Below, piece by piece: positions 1-11,400 of a stretch of DNA of 64,000 nt. The stretch spans positions 372,001 to 436,000 of the forward strand of contig NZ_JAFIQX010000004.1 in assembly GCF_017356035.1 (NCBI RefSeq), read 5' to 3'. Made by a program: the position numbers and the translations under genes. This DNA comes from Longitalea luteola (GTDB lineage Bacteria > Bacteroidota > Bacteroidia > Chitinophagales > Chitinophagaceae). The notes under the pieces are model-generated. The model searched no databases, was not told where the DNA came from, and saw only the letters and a list, made by a program, of their open reading frames with translations. Position 1 is the stretch's first letter; every line of letters begins with the position of its first letter.

Positions 1-3000
1 CAGGCGATTATTTTGCTTAGGAATAGTAACACGTTGGCCCGCAGCCGCTGAAAATCCCATGGCCACATTACAGCTAGCAGGTGGAGGCGCTATTTTTTCA
101 CAACTGCATTTATTAAGAACACCCACCGGATCTGGCCCGTTGTCAGCTATTTGAGAACCGGACATCCATACAGGCTCAATCAACTCTTTTCCATCCACTT
201 CTCCAATAATGGCATTGTTACGAAGCGAGGAGTCGTCTGTTGACTGGTCAGTTACGAATTGCTGGCAGGTGTCGTTACTTTCCATTATATAATTACCTAC
301 CAATCCATCCTGCGGAGCTAACTCATTATCTTTATCTGCTGCGAGTTCTGCCTCCGTACGTGCTTTTTTCCAAATTCTCACATAATTCATCCAGCCATTA
401 AAAAAGCCATAGGGAAATGTATAAGCTGTTGGTCCCGATCCTATCTTATATGCTGAATCACTTCCAATACGATAACCAAGGTCAGCCGACAAATTTCCGG
501 CGGGACTGATAGGGCCGCCACTACCAGGTCCTCCACATATTCTTTTGCTTACAACGGGTCTGTTAACACCATCAACATATATGGCCAGTGAGTCCCCATT
601 CCGTGACACAGCTATATGGTGTGCTTTATTGTCAAATAAATTATTTCCTGTAGCCTTAAAAGATCCACATGGTATTATTAAGAAATTAATATCTCCGTTA
701 GGTTCAACAAAAAAGTCAAAGGGGTATTTACCAGGAGGCCACATTGAAGACATACTGGAAATAATGGGATACTGAACATTGCCTGGTAGTTCCTTGAATT
801 TAACCTTTGCTTCTATGGTAAAATCACTTGCACCTATGTCCAGGCGTTGAATTTGCGTTTGGTTTGGAATAATAACACGCTGGCGGGCAGCCCCGTTAAA
901 TTGCAGGGCTACATTGCAGGAAGTATCTTTCAGCTTTTTAATATTGCAGGTATCCATGAACTGCATGTATTCTGCAGTAGATTTATTAAAACCCAGCTGC
1001 GAGTTCATAAACTGCTCAAACAGCTTATTCTTTTCGCGCTGCAGACTGTCAGTATTATCTGTACGGGGAACTGCATCGGGAAACTGGGTTGTATATTTCT
1101 GGTACAACGTATCAATGCGGGCGCAATTCACGCATACATCTTTTACCCCACACTGTAATGCAGGCGGTAATTTCAAAGGTTCTTTCAAAAAGCTGCAGTT
1201 GACCTGTCCGTTACAAGCCATGCGAAGCGTATCCAGGGCACCGTTGCGCATTATGGTGCCGGAAGTGCGGAACAGGTAAGCGGCAAAACTCGCGTCTTTT
1301 CCTGCCACCTGGTATTGCTGGTATTGCTCATTTATAGTGGCGCATTCACAATCGTCAGGCTTTTGCAGCAGCGGTTTTTCATAGTATACCGGTTGCTGGT
1401 CATACGGCTTTGGCGCACTTATAAGGTACACATTGCAGGATGCGTTATAGGGCAAACCTGCACTTTGGTTATATGCTTTTAAAACTTCTTCAAAACTTCT
1501 ATAGGTATTTGTGCTCGATGGTTTCACTGTGCTGGCGCCATACACATGGTCTGCATCGCCGCCTTCACGGCATACCTGAATTAAAAGGGGAATAATAGCA
1601 GCACTGTCTGCAGTGCTATATTTGCAGGACGGCTGCAGTTCATTCCACCATTGTGTGGCATAGGCTTCGCAATTATTGCTTATGTAATTTTCCAGTCCGG
1701 CCTTTGCAACTGTAGTATCTCTGGTTACATTGGATGTTGGCACTAACGTGGGATCAACAAAATTGGGTGCATGGTTATTGTGAAGATCCGTAAGGTCGCG
1801 GAAAAATTCACTATTCATGTTTTGTGCAACCCTCAATATATCCGCGATCAATTCCTGTTTTTTCTGCAGGTAAAGATCCCTGAAGGTCCTCCAGGCAATA
1901 TCCAGATCGCCGCTGCAGTCGGCCCCCATCGTAAATGCAGCATTGAGATCCTTGAATTGATCAAAGCAGGCAAGGTCGTCTTTTGAACAATGGGCCATAA
2001 TAGTGGCCAGCGACCACATTGAAACTGCTGCCCCGTTTGCATCTTCCGCTGCGCGCACCAGGGCGTTCTGCATAGTCGATTTATAAAAGGCGCCAACATA
2101 ACCCTGACCGATAAGATCAGTAAAGAAAGGGTCGCGGTGATCGAAATTATAAGTAAAAGCACTTCCTGCCGGCCGGGTAGCAAAATTTCCCGGGTTTAAA
2201 AATCCGCTGTCAACAGCTGCCTGCCAGGTTTGGGTGCTGCCAAAGCGCTCGTCCCAGGCATTGCTGGCTGCCAGGGTGTTTAACCTTACCAGTTTCGGAT
2301 ATTCCGGGTGGTGCGGTAACAGGCTTACGGCCCAGGAACTTTTAAACTCTTTCACAAACTCGGGGATGCTTAAACTCCGGGGATCCAGCGGATCAGGGTT
2401 ACCATTCTCATCTTTATAATCCGTTACCCTGGTATAGGTCAATCTAAACTGATGACGCGCGAAAATAGAATACTGATCAACATTATCGGGATTGGCGTAT
2501 TGGCCGAAAGGCGGCGTTACATCGGCCAGCATTTGTTCGCGAACGGAGGCATACAGGTTCTTTGGCACAGATTCACCCGGTCCGCATGAGATGGTCTGCG
2601 ATATCAATTGTTTTTGTTCCTGTATGGTTCTCTCGAGCGACCGGCATGTATTGCGAGACAAAAAGATGTTCCGGTAATCATCCATCGCCCGTTTGTTGAT
2701 GGTGAGCGTTTTTGTCACCATGTAACTGCCTTCGCGCAAAAACACGGTATCGTCAACTTCGGGAAATGGAAGATTGGGATTGCAATCGGTATCTACATTA
2801 GCGCGGTAATTAGATTTTGTGATCACTATCGGCTGGCCATTGGGCAGCGTGCTGTTGTTACAATCATCAGTGATGGTTATCTTCAGGTCGTACACGCAAT
2901 CATAGCAAATGGTACTGGTATCGCATGTTTTAAGACTGATGCTGTCGGGCAACAGTGAATACCTGAACCGGTGCGGCCCTGCTTTCGTTACGGTAAGTCC

Positions 3001-4710
3001 TTTAATGCTTTCGATCACCCGGCCTTTAACAATATTCGTATTGTTATCGATCAGATTTTTGGTGATCACATACCCTTTGTTAGAGGGTATTGCATCGAGC
3101 TTTTCAGCAGGGAAACCAGCCAGCGCCGTGGCAATGGTACGGCCATGCATGTCTACATAGGTTATATTCACCTGGCCATTGGCATCCCGCACTGTATTCT
3201 TAAAATAGTGAGCGGCATTGCCGATCTCGGTTCCAAACAAGGCATCCAGTTCTTCCTGATCGGCCGAATTGTACGTATATTTTGTTTCATGGCCTTTGCC
3301 GATCTGAAATTGGTCGCCTACCCCGCTTTGTAAACTGATGCGACCGGAATTATCCGGCAGGTAACGGGTCTCCGCAAACACAAATCCATTGGCATTGGGA
3401 ATGTATTTATGATAACCGGTATTAACCAGCGGATTATTGGGTGAATAATAATTGGCTGCACCGGAAATATTGTCCATAGCCGGAGCGCCCTGCTTGCAAT
3501 AACAGCTGTCTATCAACATGCCATCGTATGCTTCTTTCCTATATTCAGCGCCATTGAGGCTGTTAAAGTTGGCAGTATATTTTATAACATTACTGAGCGA
3601 TGGTGCTGGCATTACCTGTATCGCAGGCTGACCCTGGTAATCGTACAATGTTTCAGCAACGATAGTTGTATCGGTGGTATTGTCTTTGGTAACAGTCTGC
3701 CGTTTTCTCAAAGAACCGTCGAAGTAATGAACCACCGACTTGCGTTTTCCTTCTTCGGCAAAACTGGTAGACACCTGCCAGTTAAGGCTGGTATCCAACC
3801 CTGCAAAAGTGTATTTACCCATACCACCAGCATAATCCGAACTCCAAACCGACTCTATGCGCTGCCCGCTGCCTTTTACCTGTACGGCCCGTACCCGATA
3901 GAACAAATGCCCTGACCCTTCGTAGATTAATGGTATGTAATACGCTTCCTGGCGAATGCTTACCCGGGTAGCATTCCGGGTAAAGATCTTTCTGGCGTCG
4001 AAATCGGTTGAACTGCCGGAGATATAATAATTCGCCAGGGCCGAATCATCGATATAACTCCACTCGAGATCATATTCATCCGCTGCCCTTTCTGTGTTCC
4101 AGTAAACTTTCAGTTCGCCTTTGAGCGGCACCGTGGTGATGTCTGAAAAAACAGCCTGAATGGCATTGTTGGTGCACGAAAAACTATACTCACGGTTAAC
4201 CAGTATTTCATTGGTGAGCATCAATGCATCGCGAAAATCGTTCAGGTTGCTGCCATTACCGGCTGTAATATCTATTATTTTGATCTCTGCCTTAAACCAG
4301 CCATCCTGCACATTTACCGCCTTGAAGCTGTATTTATTAAATTTTGAATAGGCCAGGTTTAGGATAAAGGGAGCACTTACAACAGTTGTTGGTGTTCCAT
4401 TGTTATCGTAGGTATAGGTTACTGTATATTTTACCGATACATCAAATGTATCTGGTAATATACCACGGTACTGCTCATCGATCTGGAATGTGATGAGGTT
4501 CTTTACCATTGAGGTGGTTTGCAATGGTTTCAACCCGGCATTGAAATACACAGCATCCGTTACCGTACTACCCGAATCCCTGTTCAGCTGATTGCCTCTC
4601 AATACCTCGGCTGCATACCGCTCATCGATGGCCAATGCCCGGTTGGTTATAAAGAGTAAAAAGCAAAAGGGGCAAAGCCGTAACAATAAACGATAAAAAA
4701 AGCGTTGCAT
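1..4710 (-). CDS. RHS-like / LamG-domain giant secreted protein (C-terminus outside window)
   Basis: The reading frame is open from an ATG at 4710 to the window edge (about 1570 codons, no stop), so the C-terminus is missing. It begins with a hydrophobic signal-like segment (MQRFFYRLLLRLCPFCFLLF). Around residues 470-530 is an RHS-like stretch (a YTYNSADQEELDALFG motif, then YVDMHGRTIATALAG) of the type seen in Bacteroidota RHS-related proteins. A LamG/concanavalin-like domain occupies about 1265-1475, and a second copy starts near residue 1540 (CNVAMGF... echoing CNVALQF...) just before the edge. It is the last visible gene of a five-gene operon, 10 bp after its neighbour. Expected location is outer membrane or cell surface. 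Function is not known; binding of glycans or a shell-forming role is inference. Confidence 0.85.
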   Translation of the reverse strand, partial: MQRFFYRLLLRLCPFCFLLFITNRALAIDERYAAEVLRGNQLNRDSGSTVTDAVYFNAGLKPLQTTSMVKNLITFQIDEQYRGILPDTFDVSVKYTVTYTYDNNGTPTTVVSAPFILNLAYSKFNKYSFKAVNVQDGWFKAEIKIIDITAGNGSNLNDFRDALMLTNEILVNREYSFSCTNNAIQAVFSDITTVPLKGELKVYWNTERAADEYDLEWSYIDDSALANYYISGSSTDFDARKIFTRNATRVSIRQEAYYIPLIYEGSGHLFYRVRAVQVKGSGQRIESVWSSDYAGGMGKYTFAGLDTSLNWQVSTSFAEEGKRKSVVHYFDGSLRKRQTVTKDNTTDTTIVAETLYDYQGQPAIQVMPAPSLSNVIKYTANFNSLNGAEYRKEAYDGMLIDSCYCKQGAPAMDNISGAANYYSPNNPLVNTGYHKYIPNANGFVFAETRYLPDNSGRISLQSGVGDQFQIGKGHETKYTYNSADQEELDALFGTEIGNAAHYFKNTVRDANGQVNITYVDMHGRTIATALAGFPAEKLDAIPSNKGYVITKNLIDNNTNIVKGRVIESIKGLTVTKAGPHRFRYSLLPDSISLKTCDTSTICYDCVYDLKITITDDCNNSTLPNGQPIVITKSNYRANVDTDCNPNLPFPEVDDTVFLREGSYMVTKTLTINKRAMDDYRNIFLSRNTCRSLERTIQEQKQLISQTISCGPGESVPKNLYASVREQMLADVTPPFGQYANPDNVDQYSIFARHQFRLTYTRVTDYKDENGNPDPLDPRSLSIPEFVKEFKSSWAVSLLPHHPEYPKLVRLNTLAASNAWDERFGSTQTWQAAVDSGFLNPGNFATRPAGSAFTYNFDHRDPFFTDLIGQGYVGAFYKSTMQNALVRAAEDANGAAVSMWSLATIMAHCSKDDLACFDQFKDLNAAFTMGADCSGDLDIAWRTFRDLYLQKKQELIADILRVAQNMNSEFFRDLTDLHNNHAPNFVDPTLVPTSNVTRDTTVAKAGLENYISNNCEAYATQWWNELQPSCKYSTADSAAIIPLLIQVCREGGDADHVYGASTVKPSSTNTYRSFEEVLKAYNQSAGLPYNASCNVYLISAPKPYDQQPVYYEKPLLQKPDDCECATINEQYQQYQVAGKDASFAAYLFRTSGTIMRNGALDTLRMACNGQVNCSFLKEPLKLPPALQCGVKDVCVNCARIDTLYQKYTTQFPDAVPRTDNTDSLQREKNKLFEQFMNSQLGFNKSTAEYMQFMDTCNIKKLKDTSCNVALQFNGAARQRVIIPNQTQIQRLDIGASDFTIEAKVKFKELPGNVQYPIISSMSSMWPPGKYPFDFFVEPNGDINFLIIPCGSFKATGNNLFDNKAHHIAVSRNGDSLAIYVDGVNRPVVSKRICGGPGSGGPISPAGNLSADLGYRIGSDSAYKIGSGPTAYTFPYGFFNGWMNYVRIWKKARTEAELAADKDNELAPQDGLVGNYIMESNDTCQQFVTDQSTDDSSLRNNAIIGEVDGKELIEPVWMSGSQIADNGPDPVGVLNKCSCEKIAPPPASCNVAMGFSAAAGQRVTIPKQNNRL

Positions 4711-4720
4711 GTGATACGGT

Positions 4721-5455
4721 TTATTTGTGGTTAAGTGAGTTAATCAGGATATAATTTTCATAAGGCGCCACCATGTAGTACACGCCGTTCCTGCGCAAAA
4801 ACCAGGCGTCAGTGTTGAACACGCTGTCATTAAATCCGCCTGTTTGGTAATTGCTGAACTGAACATTTACCGTATAAGGGAACGGGCTGTCGGGACTGCT
4901 GCTTTTTGTGCCGCCAAAGCTGTACCGTATAGATTGTATCCGGTGGGTGCTTTTGCTGTAAACAATGTCATATTGGGTGTATGGTCCGCCCTTGAAGTGG
5001 TACGACAATATGCGATAGTTACCCGAATCGACGAAAGACCGGCTGGCTACAAATTTCTCATTGAAGGAAGCACTATGCACATGAACACGCAGAATGTAAT
5101 TGAGCACGCTCTTTGACCAGGATAGCTCCGCTTTTTTTAGGCGGTTCTTTACTGCCAGACTGAAAACCTCATTCTGAATAATTTCAGTGCTGTCGCTTCC
5201 CCGTATGCTCAGCTTGTCTTTGCTCACCTTATAATCAAACGAATACGTCTCATGTGCACCATTGTTGAAATGCATATTAGAGGTGGCCTGAAAGCTTATA
5301 TGCGTTGTATCATTCATTGCATGTTCAATCTTCATCAGTTCCCTGGAACAATCAAAGCTGTTTGTATTTGGCTGACCTTTTAGTGTAACCAGGCTGGCAA
5401 TCATCAGCATGGCTGTAAGTTGTATGGGTAACCTTTTTATATAGCGCATATTCAT
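4721..5455 (-). CDS. Exported protein of unknown function in the RHS-like operon (244 aa)
   Basis: The N-terminus has basic residues followed by a hydrophobic stretch (about residues 10-25), consistent with export. The rest is rich in alternating hydrophobic and polar residues, suggesting a beta-rich fold, with no motif I recognise. An alternative start is the Met two codons downstream (MRYIKRLP). It lies between the 2529-aa RHS-related protein (42 bp) and the LamG protein (10 bp), so it is very probably cotranscribed with them and works with them at the envelope. A LolA-like lipid-carrier fold is conceivable from the size and beta-rich pattern, but that is only a guess. Confidence 0.75.
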   Translation of the reverse strand: MNMRYIKRLPIQLTAMLMIASLVTLKGQPNTNSFDCSRELMKIEHAMNDTTHISFQATSNMHFNNGAHETYSFDYKVSKDKLSIRGSDSTEIIQNEVFSLAVKNRLKKAELSWSKSVLNYILRVHVHSASFNEKFVASRSFVDSGNYRILSYHFKGGPYTQYDIVYSKSTHRIQSIRYSFGGTKSSSPDSPFPYTVNVQFSNYQTGGFNDSVFNTDAWFLRRNGVYYMVAPYENYILINSLNHK

Positions 5456-5497
5456 TTTTATTTATTCTCAACCGTATTAATTGTTAACTACCTGCTT

Positions 5498-8400
5498 TTA
5501 CGGAGTTTGTTTTTCTTTCAATAAGGCACTTCTGGTTTCTTTAATGGTCTTTATGCCTTGTTCTGTTTCTTTTTTCAACCTGATGAGCGTACCCTCATCG
5601 TCGTACTCATAAAAAGTGGCATAGTTGTTTTCATCCAGTTCGGCCATCAGCCGCAGGTTCACCGGGTTATACACGTATGATTTCATATTGCTATTGAAAG
5701 GATGAATACGAACATCGTCAAAATAGACCGGGGTCGAAGACAACGATTGCATCTTTATTGTTACACGATGGGCTGTTGCCGGTACCGGCACGATGCCTTC
5801 AATGCGCTGCCAGCCTTCTATTATGTTGCCGGCCGGCCTGAAGGAGAATGTGCTGCTGCTTCCATCATCAAATGCCAGTTCCAACTGGGTGTTATCATAA
5901 TTACCGTTGACGCATGGCACATCCTGTTTAACCCAGGCGCTCACTACTGCTTTACGGTCTTTCAGCGGTGAAAAACGTTTCTGGTTACCATTAGTGACCC
6001 TGGGATGTTTAAATTGAACACACCAGGTAGTATCCCGGAAGACAGTGCCTGCTTTTACAGCATTTACATCAGAACCGGCAGGATATAACTGGGTTGCCGG
6101 AATTATTTCCCTGCCCTGCAACTGATCGCCAGTAAGGCTTTCCCACTCCAGTTTGGCACGGTAATCTCCCCCGTTATTATCCCATAAAACAGCAATTTCA
6201 TACAACTCTCCTGCTTCCAGCTCTATGGTTTCCGTTTCATAGGCCGTTGCATACTCCCACTCTTCTCGGGTAGGGTCCTCGATGAATCTGCCCTCTGTAA
6301 TACGCCTGGTTACGCCATTCTTGGTAATGTATATCGACATAGCATCATCAGCTGTAGCCCAGAATTTATATAACCCGGTATGAATGGGCTGAATATATCC
6401 TCTGAAGGAGTAATAGATCCAATCTGTGCGGCAGGTATTGAGTATCGGGTTAACACCGATCTGATAGTTTATATTGGTGTTATAACCAGTATATAAAGGT
6501 TGTTGATTGGGATCGCTCTCATTATAAGGATGACAACCACCCCCATTGGTATAATAATAGTTGCCTAATCCTGTTCCATTGCCACGCACTGCCATAGATG
6601 CAAGAGGAATTGAATCTTCCTTCATATATAATTCCGGGGCAGTATTATCATCTCCTGCTGAACCGATCTCGAATGTTTTAGCAAAAGTCTGGTTCCCGTT
6701 CAACCGCAAGCTGTACAAACCAGAATGGCTAACATCATCAACCAGGTTGGCGCCACTTCCCAGATCAACATGACGGTTCAGTACACACTTTATACAATCA
6801 TTAGTGCGATAACTGTAGTCTTCAAAGCCATCATAAGCAATTTCACGGCTTTGGGCATTTTGCGCAACGGCTACCGGCAGGGTTTGATTATAACCATATT
6901 GACCCGCATTAAAGCGGTTCAGCGGATCGTGGTTTTCGATCTCAAAACCTTTGATATTGAACTTCATCAATTCACTATTCCATACCCAGCGCATTTCATC
7001 TGAACCGGGTTGCAGTTTGGAGGCGGCAAATGACCAAAATGGCGCAAAATTGTTTATTTCGCCATCCCGGCGGGCATTGGTAACGGTGCCTGGATCAGAT
7101 TGCGCTCTTCTGTCGTAATACGTATAAGCCCTGTCCATTCTCCAGTTACCAAGTATGCCTAAGCGGTATAAGTTAACGGCGGTATCATTTATGTTTGGTT
7201 TGCACAGGAAGGTGTCAACCTGCGACAGGTTACAGTAATAACCGGGACCCGGTGTTTGATCATCTGCACCAAAAGGAGGCGTGGTTGAGAACCAGGGTTC
7301 CGATCCATTATCGCAGGGAATAATATACTCAAGATCAATAGCCGGCAAACAGGAGGTTTGTGTGGAAGGACATTCTTCGGGTGTAAGTTGCGTGTTATAA
7401 ATTCTCCTGTTCATTAATTTGTGGCCGCCTCCCGGATCATCGAGGCGGATGCGGATCACAGGCGGATTGCCTAAAGCATATCGATCATGCAACATGGCCC
7501 GCGCCATAGCCGTAATGGATACGTTCTCATTTCTAACCACATTAATATTAGGTAGCGTTCCACTAAGCGAAACCCTTGTTTCCAGATCCAACGGTTCTGC
7601 ACTGGACCAGTAAAATGCCCGTGCGTATTTAATATCTTCTTCATTTGTTGCATTGTCAATAACATCCCGCACCCAGCCGGCGCTCAACCGTTCGATCCAA
7701 CTCATATTACCTGATCCCCTTTCGTTTTTACTGGGTATGTTCTGCGTTCCGTATAATCGAAGATTGGCAGATGTAATTATTGCATTTTGTGGGATCCCGT
7801 CCATATTAAACCTCAAATAGCTTCTGATCTGTTCATCCCACGAGCTTTCGCCATCGTCATATGCAGAAGCTTCAAAATATCGCTGATCGGGTATCTGACC
7901 AAGCCCACGATTGCCGCCGGCTGGCTTATAGTCATGAATACCATAAACATCATCAGGGGTAAGGGTAATGCGATGTATTTGTAACCTGTGGGTAGCAATT
8001 ATGCTGGTATCTTTTCTGTAAATGGTACTATCTACCCTCCACAGATCTTTAAACCGAGCGGCATTCGCGGTAATTACTCCGGTTTGGTTATCAAACACCA
8101 GTTGGCTGGCGTTTCGCAACGGCGAACGCAACGAAGTAACTGACCCTACAGGCGTACCGGCCAGGTTGCGCTTACCGGAGCGGATGATCTTAACTTGATC
8201 GGCATTGGCGGAATAAGCCGCTCCATCGAGATCGACAAAATAAATTCCCTGTTGCTTTTCTTTTCCGCGCGACGCATCTACCGCCCACACTTTCTTAAAG
8301 CTTTTATCACTGGTAAAATCGTAGTACTCAGGCAAACAATGATCTTCGGTTGTATGCTTGCGGTCCTGCTGACCGAACACCAGCAATTCATCGCCACTTT

Positions 8401-11400
8401 CAAAATACTGGTTTACCGGCACCCGCTGACCATTTTGATAGAACATGATCCCTTTGCGGAAAACAACGTTCTTTAAAATTGTGCCTATGTTGCGATAGGC
8501 CGGCTCCATGCCACTGTACGCCCAATGCGCCGGATAGGTGAAATTATATACAGGGTCGTCGAATTCATTGTTGGTCTGAGATAACAATACACCGCCTGTT
8601 TCGGCGTCATACACCAGGTCCCTGGTAGTAACCGTACTTCCTTTTTCAGTATGAACTACGCTATCGAGTATCCCATAGCGGTTCACTACTTTCAAAACGG
8701 CTACCGAACGGTAACGGTTGGTTTCCTTGTTGGGTACCGGGATCACTGATCCCAAAAAGATCGGCGGGAAAGGATGGGCCCAGATCACATTCGTTTGAAC
8801 CCCTTTATTCTGGGTAATAGAAATTTGTTCGCGTACGTCTACCATTACTTCCACTTCCCGTCCTATTTCAGCAGTAGGATCCACAATACCGGTGGCTGGC
8901 GCTGCAGCAGCTACCACATTCGATAACTGCGGCTGGCCTGCATTGTCGTTCTTAAGCCTGTAATAATGATAAGTATAACTGATAGGTGCATTTAAATCGT
9001 TTTGAGAATAGCTGGCCTGGGACTTCATTTTGCCATTCATGTCGTTCAACTCTATTTTGAAGCCCTGGCTAAGCGTTACATAATTCTTTGCATCTACTTT
9101 AAAGAAGTTCTGAACCTTAGGATTATATGTTTTCTTGCTGTCTCCATCGAGGGGAGTGTATTCTACGAGAACAGGAAAATCTTTGGAAGTATAAAATTCG
9201 CTTTCCTGGAAACCGTTGGCCGATTTTCTCTCTTTATGTATTGTTTGTACCCGCACCTTACTATAGCCCACCGAGGGAGAAGGGAAAAAGGTTTCGGCAA
9301 AAGGTTCTTCCGAGTACATGTAATCCGTTGGCGCCATGGCTCCCACTTTTTCGGTATAGAGTTTCATGGGAACCCGGAAAGGGTTTTCATCACTGCCTAC
9401 TACCGGTTCAAACGTTGCCACTCCACTGCTGATACGGGTAGGCGTTCCGTTTAGATCAATCGTAGTACTGTAATCATAGGTTTGTCCGTATACCGATTCC
9501 TCCTGCCCCGTCATGTTTTTCCAGTTGTCGTAAATTTCCACCTGCTTCACCCGGTGTCCGCCACCCAGCTTTTTATACCGGGGGTTATCGAGGCGGGCAA
9601 ACGATCTATCGGTTACAACAGTATTGCACCAGTTATTGCGGTGCGCTTTTTTATTGAAGTCGCTGAAGGCGCTAAAGATAGAAGTGCTCACCGAAACCAT
9701 CATGTTGACGATCGTCTTGATATCGAGATTGTCGCCAGGTTCAGAGAAGGGATAAGCTTTGGAATACAGGTTGAGCCGCAAAAATTGTAAAGCGGCTGTA
9801 GCAAAAGGACTTTCATTGTCATTAACGGATTTTACTTTAACCCAGATCATTTTATTGTTACCGCTGCGAACGCCAAAGTCCTCAATATCACAATACACCG
9901 GAATGATCTCAAATCCTTTGCCCCATCTGTCGGCCGGCACATTTACCGCCAGTTTAAAAAACAACTGGTTAACGCCTTCCAGGTATTTGCGTTGCACTTC
10001 TGTCCGGGAACTTACGGCATCGCTTACCTGGATGAATACATATTTGTAATCGCTTCCTGTAGAACCTGCCGGATATAACTGGGGTTGAATGGAGGAAGAA
10101 GGTGAACTGCCAAAACCAGCCACCGTAAAGAACTGCATGGCCCGTTTGTTTTGTACATACGCATAATCATCCGATTCGTAGGTTACTTTGATGCGGGCCC
10201 CGGAGGGAAGTTTTATTTCATTGAGCGTCCAGGGAGCCGCATTGGCGGCGGCCTTGGCCGAATCCCAATTCTTAACGCCTTCCTGTAGTGTATAAGAGTA
10301 GTCGGCATTGGTCAGTGCCCCGCCGCTGGTGCCCGGATTATTGGCCGCACTCTTATAATTACCCCATCTGTCTACAGCTTTGCTATCGAATTTTGGATTA
10401 TTTGAATGATAGCTGAAAACATATGGGTTGCGTTTGCCTTTTTTATTCTTATTATAACTGAACCAGATCTTTTTCAGCGTCAACTTTCCTGAGTCGGTTG
10501 CACTACCGGGATTGTTGCGGCAAAGCTCATAGCTATACTCGAAATGTACCGTTTTAATGGGTTTGGCATTTCCCCCATTCTTCAGGTAATCCGACTTTGT
10601 ATATAAATTTATTTGGTGCAACCGGTAAAGCGGCTGCGCAGCGTTTTGCCCGCCATCTTCATTGGCCACGCCAAAACCATCTTTACGATCGGCACTTACC
10701 ACAAAAGTGGCCATCATCGTTTTAGATTCAATGGAATTCAGGTACCATACTTCACGTTCACCATAGGTAAAGCTGCCGCGCTCATCCCTGCTGTCTGTTT
10801 TTAGCCCTTCGTTATAAGAAGCTTTGCCGGCATCGTACGGCGCCCGCCATAAATATGGATTTGCAAGACCATACACGCGCGAGTAGTTGAACTTCACCGC
10901 ATCGCCATTATCATCTTCTGTGATGCCATCGCCTCTCAGATCGGAATAATCAGGCGATAAGATACCGGTGAGTAAAAAAGAATGGGAATAACCAGGCAGG
11001 TCTTCCCGGTTAAAATAGCCATCTTTTCCCTGCGTGTTATTGACCGATTTATCCTGTGCGCTATATTGTACCAGGCCGGTTTTATTGTCGCCCGGTTTGG
11101 TAGCCATCGTTACTTCCACCTGCTTCTTATTATACACTGGAATACCGTACACATACCGCTTTCCATCTGCATTCAACACAGTGATCTCAGATAAGTGGTG
11201 CTTTTTCCTGGAATCATCCAGCCTTGACAATTCGTCAAAATTGTTGGCACAGGCAGCAACCGGAAAACTGTTGAGGTGATAGGACCTAATCTTTTTATCA
11301 AGTCCGGCAGCTTCCGCTTCGTCGGCACTCAGATAAGATATTACCTGCGATCTCTTATCCCTGTCTGCGCGAAGGGTATTTAAGTCAAACGTTTTTGATG

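Noticed and set aside
9002-9454. 150-codon plus-strand reading frame
   Set aside because: Antisense to the 2529-aa gene, with atypical composition and no independent start signal.
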